Positions 42,417 to 52,287 of a DNA stretch of 58,178 nt are shown piece after piece. The notes beneath the pieces are model-generated. The model was given only the letters and a program-made list of their open reading frames with translations, made no database searches and had not been told where the DNA came from. The stretch's first letter is position 1; the number at the start of each line of letters is the position of its first letter. The position numbers and the translations under genes are program-made. The stretch is from Sphingopyxis solisilvae (GTDB lineage: Bacteria; Pseudomonadota; Alphaproteobacteria; Sphingomonadales; Sphingomonadaceae), in contig NZ_JADKYM010000017.1 of the NCBI RefSeq assembly GCF_015475875.1, forward strand, positions 1 through 58,178. The letters run 5' to 3'.

Positions 42417-44450
42417 ATGGTCTGGCCCCTTAAAGCAAAAACCGCCGATCCGGCGCCCGTCGCACCGACCTTTCCTGTGCCGGACGCTCCCGTTTTCGAC
42501 GCCCTGCCGGTGGCTGTGCCGGAAACGCGATGGCGCAAATGGTGGCGGCGAATTTCGCGCGGTTTTGCGATTTTCTGTATCCTCTTCATCCTGCTCGTCG
42601 GCTGGCTCGCGCTCACCGCGCCCTTGTCAAAATCGCTCGAACCGATCGCCCCGCCGCAAATTACCCTGCTGGCCTCCGACGGCACCCCGATCGCACGAAC
42701 CGGCGCGATCGTCGATGCGCCGGTAAAGGCCGCGGACCTGCCGAAGCATGTCACCGGCGCCTTTCTTGCGATCGAGGACCGTCGCTTTTACAGCCATTGG
42801 GGCGTCGATCCGCGCAGCATTGCGCGCGCGGTGTGGAGCAATGTCAGCGGCGGGCGGACGCAGGGCGGCAGCACGATTACCCAGCAGCTGGCGAAATTCA
42901 CCTTCCTGACCCCCAAACGCACGCTGGGGCGCAAAGCGCGCGAGGCGCTGATCGCCTTCTGGCTCGAAGCATGGCTGAGCAAGGACGAAATACTCGAACG
43001 CTATCTGTCGAACGCCTATTTCGGCGACAACACCTACGGTCTGCGCGCCGCGTCGATGCACTATTTTTATCGCCAGCCCGAAAAGCTGACCCCGGCGCAG
43101 GCGGCGATGCTCGCCGGGTTGGTGCAGGCGCCGTCGCGTCTCGCGCCGACCAAGAACCGGGACCTTGCCGAAGAGCGTATGCAACTGGTGCTGAACGCGA
43201 TGGTCGCTACGGGCTATCTGTCCGCGACCGAGCGAAAGGCCGTCCGTCCGCCGCGGATCGATGTGCGTTCGCGCAACACGTTGCCGACCGGAACCTATTT
43301 CGCCGACTGGGCGCTGCCCGAGGCACGCAAATTGAGCGATGTCGGTTATTCGCGCCAGACGATCACGACGACACTCGATGCGCGGTTGCAGGCGGTGGCG
43401 CGTCGCGTCACCAGTCGCGCCGGGATCGGGCAGGCGCAGGTCGCGCTGGTCGCGATGCGCCCCAATGGCGAAGTCGTCGCGATGGTCGGCGGCAAGGACT
43501 ATACCGCCTCGCCGTTCAACCGCGCGACGCAGGCGCGGCGCCAGCCGGGATCGACGTTCAAGCTGTTCGTCTATCTCGCCGCGCTGCGGGCCGGGTGGGA
43601 GCCCGATGACGTGATCGACAATCAGCCGATCGAAACCGGGTCATACCGCCCCAAGAACTCGGGCGGCGCCTATTCGAAAACGATCACGCTGGAGGATGCG
43701 TTTGCGACGTCGAGCAATGTCGCCGCGGTACGGCTGCTGCGCGAGGTCGGCGACGACAAGGTGATCGACATGGCGCGCGACCTGGGCGTCACCGCCCCGA
43801 TGACCAAGGGCGACCCCAGCCTGGCGCTCGGCACGTCGAGCATGACCTTGCTCGAACTGACCGCCGCTTATGCCGCCGTGGCGGCGAACAGCTATCCGGT
43901 GGTCCCACATGCGTTCGAGGGCGAGGAAAAGGGCTGGTTCGAAAATCTGATCTCCGGCCCGCGCCGTTTCCGGTCCAGCGTTCACGACGACATCGAACAG
44001 ATGCTACGCGCCGCGGTCAATCGCGGCACCGGCCGCGCGGCGCGTTTGCCGCAGGCGAATTTCGGCAAGACGGGGACCAGCCAGGACAATCGCGACGCGC
44101 TGTTCGTCGGCTACGCCAATGGTCTCGTCGTCGGGGTGTGGATCGGCAACGACGACAACAGCCCGCTGCGCGGCATTTCGGGCGGCGGGTTGCCGGCGCG
44201 GATCTGGCGCGACTTCATGATGCAGGCGTCGGGGCAGCAAGCGGCGCCGCGGCGTGAGGCCGACCCCCGCGGACCGGTCGAGCCACAGGATATCCCCGAC
44301 GTCGGCGCGATCCCGGTCGGTGAAAATACGAGCGTCGGCATCGAAGGCGGCAATGCGGTGATCTCGACCGAAATCAACGGCAGCCGGATCGATTTGCGGG
44401 TGCCGATCGCGAACGAAGCGCCGGCGCAACCAGCCCCTGCTCCGCCGTGA
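42417..44450 (+). CDS. Class A penicillin-binding protein (transglycosylase/transpeptidase)
   Basis: 677 residues. One N-terminal membrane helix lies at about 50-66 (FAIFCILFILLVGWLAL). The GT51 glycosyltransferase domain has the catalytic Glu120 in AIEDRRFYSHWGVD and GGSTITQQLAK (150-160). The transpeptidase domain has SxxK at S379-K382 (GSTFKLF), SxN at 432-434 and KTGT at 551-554. It polymerises and crosslinks peptidoglycan in the periplasm. The Pro-rich first 35 residues are cytoplasmic. It follows hutC but is not obviously part of the hut operon. Confidence 0.93.
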   Translation: MVWPLKAKTADPAPVAPTFPVPDAPVFDALPVAVPETRWRKWWRRISRGFAIFCILFILLVGWLALTAPLSKSLEPIAPPQITLLASDGTPIARTGAIVDAPVKAADLPKHVTGAFLAIEDRRFYSHWGVDPRSIARAVWSNVSGGRTQGGSTITQQLAKFTFLTPKRTLGRKAREALIAFWLEAWLSKDEILERYLSNAYFGDNTYGLRAASMHYFYRQPEKLTPAQAAMLAGLVQAPSRLAPTKNRDLAEERMQLVLNAMVATGYLSATERKAVRPPRIDVRSRNTLPTGTYFADWALPEARKLSDVGYSRQTITTTLDARLQAVARRVTSRAGIGQAQVALVAMRPNGEVVAMVGGKDYTASPFNRATQARRQPGSTFKLFVYLAALRAGWEPDDVIDNQPIETGSYRPKNSGGAYSKTITLEDAFATSSNVAAVRLLREVGDDKVIDMARDLGVTAPMTKGDPSLALGTSSMTLLELTAAYAAVAANSYPVVPHAFEGEEKGWFENLISGPRRFRSSVHDDIEQMLRAAVNRGTGRAARLPQANFGKTGTSQDNRDALFVGYANGLVVGVWIGNDDNSPLRGISGGGLPARIWRDFMMQASGQQAAPRREADPRGPVEPQDIPDVGAIPVGENTSVGIEGGNAVISTEINGSRIDLRVPIANEAPAQPAPAPP

Positions 44451-44522
44451 AGAACGGGCGCGGAGCATCGGCGTGCGTTTCAATCGTTATAGAATAGCGC
44501 TGTTCTCTCGCGAAGGGGGGAG

Positions 44523-44582
44523 TCCATCACCGGCCTGCGCCAGTTTGAACCGTCTGGTGATGGATCCCCGTCTTCGCGGGGA
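44523..44582. repeat. Paired hairpins after the penicillin-binding protein gene
   Basis: tccatcac (44523-44530) pairs with gtgatgga (44557-44564). Directly after comes a 6-bp stem tccccg/cgggga with loop tcttcg (44565-44582). Similar atccccg hairpins are dispersed in sphingomonad genomes. It lies between convergent genes and could also end transcription. Confidence 0.6.
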
Positions 44583-44616
44583 AACGAAAATTTTCTTGAG
44601 CTTCGAATAAACGCGC

Positions 44617-45720
44617 TCAGTCCACCAACAGCTCAAACCCACCTGTGGCCATCGTCTGTCCATTGACGATCAGTTCGATCGTGTGCTGCCCCGGATGATG
44701 GCGCCGGGTGCTGAAATCGCGAATGACCTGATTGATACGCAGCGCGACCGTTTCGCCCCCCGCGAGGTCGAACGACTTCCACTTGAACACCTTCGCCGCA
44801 GTCTTGCCGCCCGCCCGCGCATAATGGACGCGGTAGTCGACCACCAAAGGCTGATTTTCCGACGAATCCGAAACGATCGCCGCGCTGATCGCAATCCGCT
44901 CGCCCAGCCGCACCACCGCTGGCTCGACGGTGAAATTGCGCACCGTCACCGCGGCCCCATGACCGACGCCGATCAGCGCCAGCGCCCGCGGCTCGCCCTG
45001 TTTGATCAGGGTGCGCAGCGCGTGGCGGATGATCCAGACAGTGTAGGGATCATGCTGCGGCCAGCCCGCCAGCCGGTCGAGCAGCCAGTCTGGCCGGTCC
45101 TTGGCGATGTCGTTCAGGTGATTGGCGACCGATTTGCGGACATAGAGGGCGGGATCGGCCTTGAGCGCCTCGAGGATAGGCGCCGCGCGCGTCGGGTCGG
45201 CCTTCAGCGCCGGAACGCGCGCCGCCCACGGTAGCCTCGGGCGACCGCCTTCGCTGGCGAGCCGCCGGACATGCTCGTCGTCGCTGGCCGTCCATCCTTC
45301 CATCGTCGCCAGCGCGTGATCGGCATCATGCGCCAAAAAGGGCCGGATCGCGAATTCCGCCGTGCCGAAGCGTGTCAGCACGGCGAGCGCGTCCATCGAC
45401 CGGTCGAAATCGTCCAGCCCGAAACGCGCAACATATTCGGTAACGGCGATCGCCTGAAAACTGTGCGTCAACTGCGGCGCCATAACTTGGATAACGTCCA
45501 GCGCCGCCCCATAATCGGCGGGCAGCGCGGGACGCAGCGCGTCCGCAATATGGCGCACCCGCTCCATGATCGACAGCGCGTCGAGCCCGTCGGTCGCGGC
45601 GGCAAGGAACGCCTTCCGGTCAAAACGCGGCGACGCGGCGGCGCCCGCATCGGCAATCGCCGCCAGCGCTTGCGGACCCAATATGTCCTTCAGCAGGGCA
45701 GGGCTGGTGCTGTCCGAAAT
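44617..45720 (-). CDS. DNA alkylation repair protein (HEAT-repeat), apparent ATT start
   Basis: 367 residues from ATT at 45720. The helical repeats (VRRLASEGGRPRLPWAARVP, DPALYVRKSVANHLNDIAKD) are typical of AlkC/AlkD-type glycosylases, which remove alkylated bases without base flipping. A C-terminal beta domain (HHPGQHTIELIVNGQTMATG) is an extra, as in AlkC with an Ig-like tail. No ATG, GTG or TTG precedes the conserved start. TTG 45681 would drop the first 13 residues, whereas ATT has an AAAGGA site 8 bp upstream. It is the last gene after the efflux operon. Confidence 0.85.
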   Translation of the reverse strand: MSDSTSPALLKDILGPQALAAIADAGAAASPRFDRKAFLAAATDGLDALSIMERVRHIADALRPALPADYGAALDVIQVMAPQLTHSFQAIAVTEYVARFGLDDFDRSMDALAVLTRFGTAEFAIRPFLAHDADHALATMEGWTASDDEHVRRLASEGGRPRLPWAARVPALKADPTRAAPILEALKADPALYVRKSVANHLNDIAKDRPDWLLDRLAGWPQHDPYTVWIIRHALRTLIKQGEPRALALIGVGHGAAVTVRNFTVEPAVVRLGERIAISAAIVSDSSENQPLVVDYRVHYARAGGKTAAKVFKWKSFDLAGGETVALRINQVIRDFSTRRHHPGQHTIELIVNGQTMATGGFELLVD

Positions 45721-45732
45721 CGGCCTGGTCCT

Positions 45733-47133
45733 TTAACGGCGTTCGACCAATCCGCCGCCGAGCGCCACATAGAGCGTCACCAGATTGTCGACCTGCGCGC
45801 GGCGGATTTCCACCAGCGCCTGTTCGGCGGCGAACAGATTGCGTTCGGCGTCAAGCACCTCGAGATAGGTCGACACCCCTTCGCGGTAGCGCTTGCGCGC
45901 GAGGTCGGCGATGCGGCGTTGCGCCAGCGTGCCGCGTTCCTGTGCCTCGACCTGCTCGGCGAGGTAACGGCGTCCCGCGAGCGCGTCGGCGACTTCGCGG
46001 AACGCGCCCTGCACCGTGCGCTCATAGGTTGCGACCGCGATATTCTCGCGTGCCTCGGCGACGGTCAGATTGCCCTTGTTGCGCCCGAAATCGAAAATCG
46101 GCAGTCGGATCGACGGGCCAAAGCTCCAGCCGAATCCGTCGTTGCTGAACAGATTGTCGAGCGATCCCGATGCAAAGCCGAGGTTGCCGGTGAGCGAGAT
46201 CGACGGAAAGAATGCCGCCCGCGCCGCGCCGACATTGGCCCGCGCGGCACGCAGCCGTTCCTCGGCGGCAAGGATGTCGGGCCGTGCGACCAGCAGGTCC
46301 GACGGCAGGCCTGCGGTCAGCGTTGGCGACTGCGCCTGCGCGACGAGCGGCAACGGCGCGGGCAGGGGACCGGCGACGGGTCCGCCGGTGAGCACGGCCA
46401 GGAAATTATCGGCCTGTGCCTTGCCGAGCTTTAAACTCGCCAACTGCGTCTCCGCCTGGGTCAGCAGCGTTTCCGACTGGCGGTAATCGAGTGCCGAAGT
46501 CACCCCCGCGTCGAGCCGCCGCTTGGCAATCCGCAGCCCTTCTTTGCGGCTGGTCACCGTCGCTTCGGCGAGCGCGATCTGCTCGGTCGCGCCGCGCGAG
46601 GCGAAATAGGTCGATGCGACGTCGCGCACCAGCGCCAGCCGGAACGCCCTTTCGGCCTGTTCGGTCGCCAGATACTGGCTACGCGCGGCTTCGGACAGAT
46701 TCTTGACTCGCCCCCAGAAATCGAGCTCGAACGACGTCACCCCGACCCCGACTGAGTAGCGGCTGGTCGTGTCGGTCCCGGCGCCGGTCAGCGAAGGGCC
46801 GCGCGTGCGCGCCGCATCCGCGCTCGCACCCACCGTCGGCAGCCGGTCGGCATCCTGGATGCGGTACAGCCCGCGCGCTTCGTCGATCTGCGCCACCGCG
46901 ACGGCGAGGTCGCGGTTGCGCTCGATCGCTTGCGCGATCAGCACCTCGAGTTGCGGGTCGGCAAAGAAATCCTGCCACGCGACATCGGTCGCGCGCTGGC
47001 CCAGCGTCACATCGCCAACGAATTCGGCTGGATAATCGGGCGCGGTGGGCAGCGCCGGGCGCTCGTGCGGCGGCGCCATATTGGCGCAGCCGGCGAGCGC
47101 GGATGCGGCGAGCAGAACGATCAGCTTACGCAT
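45733..47133 (-). CDS. RND efflux outer membrane factor (OprM/NodT family)
   Basis: 466 residues from the ATG at 47133. A lipoprotein signal ends with lipobox LAGC (LLAASALAGCANMAPP). The TolC-like alpha-barrel repeats are seen twice, for example TSFELDFWGRVKNLSEAARS and PIFDFGRNKGNLTVAEAREN. It forms the outer-membrane channel of the tripartite pump. It overlaps the RND gene by 8 bp. Confidence 0.93.
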   Translation of the reverse strand: MRKLIVLLAASALAGCANMAPPHERPALPTAPDYPAEFVGDVTLGQRATDVAWQDFFADPQLEVLIAQAIERNRDLAVAVAQIDEARGLYRIQDADRLPTVGASADAARTRGPSLTGAGTDTTSRYSVGVGVTSFELDFWGRVKNLSEAARSQYLATEQAERAFRLALVRDVASTYFASRGATEQIALAEATVTSRKEGLRIAKRRLDAGVTSALDYRQSETLLTQAETQLASLKLGKAQADNFLAVLTGGPVAGPLPAPLPLVAQAQSPTLTAGLPSDLLVARPDILAAEERLRAARANVGAARAAFFPSISLTGNLGFASGSLDNLFSNDGFGWSFGPSIRLPIFDFGRNKGNLTVAEARENIAVATYERTVQGAFREVADALAGRRYLAEQVEAQERGTLAQRRIADLARKRYREGVSTYLEVLDAERNLFAAEQALVEIRRAQVDNLVTLYVALGGGLVERR

Positions 47134-50100
47134 GGGTCGGCTCCTCGCCATGATGGCCCTTTTCGGCCGGCGCTGGCGGCCGCTTGCGGCTCAGCCATTT
47201 GCGGACCGAAAGATAAAAGACCGGGATGAAAAAGATGCCTAGCAAAGTCGCGGCGATCATCCCGCCCATCACGCCCGACCCGACCGCGATCCGGCTCGCC
47301 GCCCCCGCGCCGCTCGCGATGACCAGCGGCACCATGCCGAGGATGAACGCCAGGCTGGTCATGATGATCGGGCGCAGGCGCAGCTTGACCGCTTCCATCA
47401 CGGCATCGAGCGTCGATTTGCCTTGGGCCTCCTGTTCGATCGCGAATTCGACGATCAGGATCGCGTTTTTCGCCGCCAGCCCGATGATCGTGATCAACCC
47501 GACGTTGAAATAAATGTCGGCGCTGAGGCCGCGGAACATCGAGAACAATACCGCGCCCAGCACACCCAGCGGCACCACCAGCAGCACCGACACCGGAACC
47601 GACCAGCTTTCGTACAGCGCCGCGAGCAGCAGGAAGACGACAACCAGCGACAAGCCCAGCAACATACCGATCTGCCCCGCCGACTGCTTTTCCTCATACG
47701 AGATGCCGGTCCATTCGAACGCAAAGCCCGGCGGCAGTTGCTCGGCCAGACGCTCCATTTCGGCCATCGCCTCGCCGGTCGATTGTCCTGGCGCCGGCTC
47801 GCCCGAAATCGTCATCGCGGGATAGCCGTTATAGCGTTGGAGCTGCGGCGTTTCGGCCGACCATTCGGCTTTGCTGAACGATCCGAACGGCACCATGTCG
47901 CCGTTAGCGCTGCGCACGCGCAGGTCGAGCACGTCCTGCGGCGTCATGCGGCTGGCGGCGTCGGCCTGAAGCAGGACGCGCAGCACGCGTCCTTCACGCG
48001 TGAAGTCGTTGGCGTAGGCGCTGCCGAAACTGATCGCCAGCGTGGCGTTGACGTCGCCGATCGACAAGCCCAGCGCGCGCGCCTGGATGCGGTCGATATC
48101 GACTTTCAATACCGGGGCGTCTTCCTGTCCTTCCGGCCGGACATTCGCGAGCAGTTTGCTCTGCATCGCACCGCCCAGCATCTGGTTGCGTGCCGCGACC
48201 AGTGCTTCGCGGCCGTTGGCGCCGCGGTCCTGCAGTTTGAAGGTAAAGCCGCTCGACGTACCCAGCTCCGGCATCGACGGCGGGCTGAGCGAGAAAACAA
48301 AGGCCTCCTTGATCCCCATCAAAGCGCCCATCGCCTTGCCCGCGATCGCGTCGGCGCTATCGCCATCGCCCTTGCGTTCGTCCCACGGCTTGAGCGGCGT
48401 GAACATGATTGCGTTCGCCTGACCCTGGCCAAAGAAGCTGAAGCCGTTCACCGAGACGATATTCGCGACCTGCGGCTGTTCGGCGAAAAAGGCCTTGGCC
48501 TGTTCGGTCGCTTCATTCGTGCGCTCGGTCGTGGCGCCGGGTGGCGCCTGGATCACCGTGATCAGATAGCCCTGATCCTCTTGCGGCAGAAATGAACCCG
48601 GCAGGCGCGTGAACAGCAGTGCGGTCACCGCAACCATGACGACAAACACGCCCAGCCAGCGGAGCGGCGCCCCCAGCATTTTGCCGACCCGGTGTTGATA
48701 GCGATCGGTTGTCCGTCCGAACCAGTCGTTGAAACGGCTGAAGAAACGATCGACGCGCTCGCCGACCGGGCCGCTGCGTTTGGACGCATCGTGCGGCTTG
48801 AGCATCGTGGCGCACAGCGCCGGGGTCAGCGTCAGTGCCAGCAGTGCCGAAAATGCGATCGAGATCGCCAGCGTCATCGAAAACTGGCGATAAATGCCGC
48901 CGGTCGAACCGGGGAAGAAGGCCATCGGAATGAACACCGCGATCAGGACCAGCGTGATGCCGATGATCGCGCTGGTGATCTGCCCCATCGCCTTCACCGT
49001 CGCTTCATAGGGCGGCAGATGCTCCTCGTTCATGATCCGCTCGACATTTTCGATCACGACGATCGCATCGTCGACGAGGATGCCGATTGCCAGCACCATA
49101 CCGAACAACGTCAGCACGTTGATCGAAAAACCGAACATCCACAGGCCAAGGCAGGCACCCGCCAGCGCGATCGGCACGACGATGGTCGGGATAACCGTCG
49201 CGCGCCAGTTCTGCAGGAACAGGAACATCACGAGGAAGACGAGCACCATCGCCTCGACCAGCGTCATCACGACCTCCTCGATCGACAGCTGGATGAACGG
49301 CGTCGTGTCATAGGGGATCGACCAAGTGATGTCGGGCGGGAATCCCTTGGACAAGGTTTCCATTTGCTCGCGGACGCCCTCTGCCGTCGCGAGCGCGTTG
49401 GCGCCCGGGGTCAGCTGGACGGCAAGCCCTGCCATCGGCTTTCCATTGAGCTCGGACGAAAAGAGGTAGCTGGCAGCGCCCAGTTCGACGCGGCCGACAT
49501 CGCGCAAGGTGACCGCCGAACCGTCGGGATTCGCGCGCAGGATGATGCTCTCGAACTGTTCGGGCTTGGTAAAGCGGCCTTGCGTCGTAATGACCGCGTT
49601 GATCTCGGCGCCTTTTGCAATCGGCTGGTCGCCCAGCTGGCCGCCCGGTGTCTGGCTGTTCTGCTCCTGAACGGCGCGCAGCGCTTCGGCGGCGGACAAT
49701 TTGTAGGACGCCAGCTTTTGCGGATCGAGCCAGATCCGCATCGCATATTCGGGCGCGAACGCCTGGACATTGCCGACCCCGTTCACACGGCGCAGCTCGT
49801 CGAGCACGCGCGTGTTGGCGAAGTTGTTCACCTCCATCGGGTCGGTGTTGCCGCTTTTCGAGGTGATCGCGACGATAAGCAGAAAGCCCGAATTGGCCTC
49901 TGTGACCGAAATACCCTGTCGCCGCACATCTTCGGGCAGCCGCTGCTCGACGCGGCGAAGGCGGTTCTGCACCTCCATCTGCGCATTGTCGATGTCGGTC
50001 CCCGCCTCAAAGGTCAGGGTGATCGACGCGGTGCCGTTCGATTCGCTGGTCGAGGCCATGTAGAGGAAACCCTCGACCCCGTTCAGCTCCTGCTCGATGA

Positions 50101-50293
50101 CCTGCGTGACATTCTGTTCGAGCGTGCGCGCGTCGGCGCCCGGATAGGTTACGCCGATCGTCAGCGACGGCGGCGCGACCGACGGATATTGTTCGACAGG
50201 CAACCCGCGCAGCGCGATGATCCCGGCGAGCAGGATGCCGATGGCGATGACCCACGAAAAAATGGGCCGGTCGATAAAGAAACGGGGCGTCAT
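47126..50293 (-). CDS. RND multidrug efflux permease (AcrB/MexB family)
   Basis: 1055 residues, normal for the HAE1 family. The N-terminus (MTPRFFIDRPIFSWVIAIGI) and twelve expected membrane segments are present. Proton-relay Asp residues are in ILVDDAIVVIENVERI. The periplasmic porter region is complete (LPVEQYPSVAPPSLTIGVTY). It is an inner-membrane drug/proton antiporter. It lies between the membrane fusion gene (3 bp gap) and the outer factor in one operon. Confidence 0.96.
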   Translation of the reverse strand: MTPRFFIDRPIFSWVIAIGILLAGIIALRGLPVEQYPSVAPPSLTIGVTYPGADARTLEQNVTQVIEQELNGVEGFLYMASTSESNGTASITLTFEAGTDIDNAQMEVQNRLRRVEQRLPEDVRRQGISVTEANSGFLLIVAITSKSGNTDPMEVNNFANTRVLDELRRVNGVGNVQAFAPEYAMRIWLDPQKLASYKLSAAEALRAVQEQNSQTPGGQLGDQPIAKGAEINAVITTQGRFTKPEQFESIILRANPDGSAVTLRDVGRVELGAASYLFSSELNGKPMAGLAVQLTPGANALATAEGVREQMETLSKGFPPDITWSIPYDTTPFIQLSIEEVVMTLVEAMVLVFLVMFLFLQNWRATVIPTIVVPIALAGACLGLWMFGFSINVLTLFGMVLAIGILVDDAIVVIENVERIMNEEHLPPYEATVKAMGQITSAIIGITLVLIAVFIPMAFFPGSTGGIYRQFSMTLAISIAFSALLALTLTPALCATMLKPHDASKRSGPVGERVDRFFSRFNDWFGRTTDRYQHRVGKMLGAPLRWLGVFVVMVAVTALLFTRLPGSFLPQEDQGYLITVIQAPPGATTERTNEATEQAKAFFAEQPQVANIVSVNGFSFFGQGQANAIMFTPLKPWDERKGDGDSADAIAGKAMGALMGIKEAFVFSLSPPSMPELGTSSGFTFKLQDRGANGREALVAARNQMLGGAMQSKLLANVRPEGQEDAPVLKVDIDRIQARALGLSIGDVNATLAISFGSAYANDFTREGRVLRVLLQADAASRMTPQDVLDLRVRSANGDMVPFGSFSKAEWSAETPQLQRYNGYPAMTISGEPAPGQSTGEAMAEMERLAEQLPPGFAFEWTGISYEEKQSAGQIGMLLGLSLVVVFLLLAALYESWSVPVSVLLVVPLGVLGAVLFSMFRGLSADIYFNVGLITIIGLAAKNAILIVEFAIEQEAQGKSTLDAVMEAVKLRLRPIIMTSLAFILGMVPLVIASGAGAASRIAVGSGVMGGMIAATLLGIFFIPVFYLSVRKWLSRKRPPAPAEKGHHGEEPTHA

Positions 50294-50296
50294 CGG

Positions 50297-51451
50297 TCAG
50301 CGCTTCGCCGCGGGAGTCGACGTCGTTCCCTTGGGCGGCGCGATGCGCACCGGCTGCCCCGGCTGAACCTTTTGCAGTCCGTCGACAATCACCCGGTCGC
50401 CGGGCCTCAGCCCGTCGAGAACCGCCCATTGGCCCGCCACCATGGCGCCGAGCTTGATCGGACGCGGCGTGGCGACATTCTTGGCGTCGAGCACCATCAC
50501 GCTCGCGGCGTCGGCCGCCAGCTTGACCGCGCGCTGCGGGATAAGCATCCCGTCGGCGCGGTTACCGGCAAAGATGCGTGCGCGCACGAACTGGCCGGGC
50601 AGCAGCGCGGCGTTGGGATTGGGAAATTCGGCGCGCAGCGCCGCGGTGCCGGTCGCCTCGTCGATCGACAGGTCGAGGAAGTCGAGATGGCCGACCACCG
50701 GGTAAGCGCTGCCGTCCTCCAGGATCAATTGCACTTCGACGCGTTCGAGCGCCGGGGCGCTGACCTTGCCCGATCCCATGTCGCGGCGCGTCGCCAGCAG
50801 GTCCGAACTCGACTGGCCGAAATTGACATAGACGCGATCGATCTGCTCGATCGTCGTCAACAACGTCCCCTGCGCCGCACTCACCAGCGCACCCTCGGTC
50901 ACCTCGGCGCGGCGGATACGGCCCGAAATCGGTGCGGTCACCGACGCATAACCCAGGTTCAGCCGCGCCGATTCGAGATTTGCCTGCGCTGCCTGGACAT
51001 CGGCCTCGGCGGTGCGCTGGGCGGCGACCGCCGCGTCATATTCCTGGCGGCCGATCGCCTGGTCGGCGAGCAGCGGCTGGTAACGCGCAACGACCTGCCG
51101 CGCGTTGGCGGCGGTTGCCTGTGCCCGCGCGAGCTGCGCGCGCGCCGCATTGGCGTTGGCGGTCAACTGACGCGGATCGATGCGGAACAGCGCGGTTCCC
51201 GCACGCACAAAACTACCTTCGTTGAACAGTCGCCGCTCGACAATGCCGTCGACGCGCGCGCGCACCTCCGACGTGCGAACGGCCTGGACGCGCCCCGGCA
51301 GTTCGATGACGTTCGGTACTGCCTGCGACCGCACGGTCACGATAGTGACTTCGGGCGGCGGCGGGGCGGGCGGGGGTTCGGACGAACAGGCGGCCAGCAA
51401 CAGGGCCAACGCGCCAACGATGGCGCAGGCGAAAGAACGAGCGCGACTCAT
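50297..51451 (-). CDS. RND efflux membrane fusion protein (AcrA/MexA family)
   Basis: 384 residues. The lipoprotein signal ends in LLLAACSSEPP. The hairpin and lipoyl region reads VDGIVERRLFNEGSFVRAGT, and the barrel-sandwich part YASVTAPISGRIRRAEVTEG. The C-terminal domain ends near GLRPGDRVIVDGLQKVQPGQ. It joins the permease to the outer channel in the periplasm. First gene of the efflux operon; a TetR gene is divergent 109 bp away. Confidence 0.95.
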   Translation of the reverse strand: MSRARSFACAIVGALALLLAACSSEPPPAPPPPEVTIVTVRSQAVPNVIELPGRVQAVRTSEVRARVDGIVERRLFNEGSFVRAGTALFRIDPRQLTANANAARAQLARAQATAANARQVVARYQPLLADQAIGRQEYDAAVAAQRTAEADVQAAQANLESARLNLGYASVTAPISGRIRRAEVTEGALVSAAQGTLLTTIEQIDRVYVNFGQSSSDLLATRRDMGSGKVSAPALERVEVQLILEDGSAYPVVGHLDFLDLSIDEATGTAALRAEFPNPNAALLPGQFVRARIFAGNRADGMLIPQRAVKLAADAASVMVLDAKNVATPRPIKLGAMVAGQWAVLDGLRPGDRVIVDGLQKVQPGQPVRIAPPKGTTSTPAAKR

Positions 51452-51518
51452 AACGACCCCTGATAAATCCGCAAAATGAAAGGATGGCGACGCGAAAAAG
51501 GCGTTGCGTTTGGCGTGA

Positions 51519-51534
51519 TGTAATTTAGATTACA
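51519..51534. promoter_or_regulatory. Likely TetR operator between regulator and efflux operon
   Basis: tgtaatttagattaca has 6-bp arms tgtaat/attaca around a 4-bp centre. It lies 26 bp before the regulator start and within the divergent promoter region. TetR repressors of RND pumps usually bind such a site and repress both directions. Confidence 0.7.
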
Positions 51535-51560
51535 GAAAAGCGCAAGGGAGAGAATCGCGC

Positions 51561-52196
51561 ATGGACAATTTTGATCTGCTCGACTGTTCGGCCGGGCCAC
51601 CCAGTTTGCGTGAGCGGCGGCAGGAAGCCATATTGGACGCTGCGGAGGCGCTGTTTCTCGAACAGGGCTATGAGCGAACGGCGCTGGCGGACATTGTCAA
51701 GCGGTCGGGCGGATCGCTCGCCACGCTGTACGACCTGTTCGGCAACAAGCAGGGGCTCCTCCACGCGATTGCAGCGCGCTGGGGTGAGGAGACGCGCTGC
51801 GAACCCGGCGCGTGCGAAGCGATGGGCCAACTGTCCAACGTCGAGCTTTTGACCGGCTATGCCTATCGGCAATGCGACCGGATGCGGTCGCCGCGCGCGG
51901 TCGCATTGATGCGGATGCTGATTTCCGAAAGCTTGCGTGACCGCGCGTTCGCGCTGCAAATCTACCGCGACCTCCATATTCCGGCAGTCGAAGAATTGTC
52001 CGAATTGTTTGCCGCCTGGGCGGCAGCGGGGGAAGCGGAGATCGACGATCCCGAAGCGGCGGCCAAGCTGCTGCTTAGCATCGTCATCGGCGATTCGATG
52101 CTCCATGCGCTGGCCGGGCTGGACGACGAATGGCTGACCCACGAACAGATCGACTGGCGCCTCAGACCGTTTCTGTCGCACTTCAAGATCGGTTAG
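51561..52196 (+). CDS. TetR/AcrR family repressor of the efflux operon
   Basis: 211 residues. The N-terminal HTH spans TALADIVKRSGGSLATLYDL with FGNKQGLL, and the C-terminal ligand domain is helical. It is divergent to the fusion-protein gene, and the palindrome at 51519-51534 lies in the gap. A repressor role on the pump is inferred from this arrangement. Confidence 0.88.
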   Translation: MDNFDLLDCSAGPPSLRERRQEAILDAAEALFLEQGYERTALADIVKRSGGSLATLYDLFGNKQGLLHAIAARWGEETRCEPGACEAMGQLSNVELLTGYAYRQCDRMRSPRAVALMRMLISESLRDRAFALQIYRDLHIPAVEELSELFAAWAAAGEAEIDDPEAAAKLLLSIVIGDSMLHALAGLDDEWLTHEQIDWRLRPFLSHFKIG

Positions 52197-52287
52197 GCTT
52201 TCGACCATCGCGCCTTTGTCGCGGGCTTGTTGACAGGGCTGTCAATAACTGAAAGCTTGCGCGCTCCGGCAAGGGGAGCGTTGCATC

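Noticed and set aside
48692..51463. Very long plus-strand open frame (923 codons) across the efflux genes
   Set aside because: It is the antisense of the AcrB/AcrA-type genes, which have full family motifs. High GC makes such frames common.
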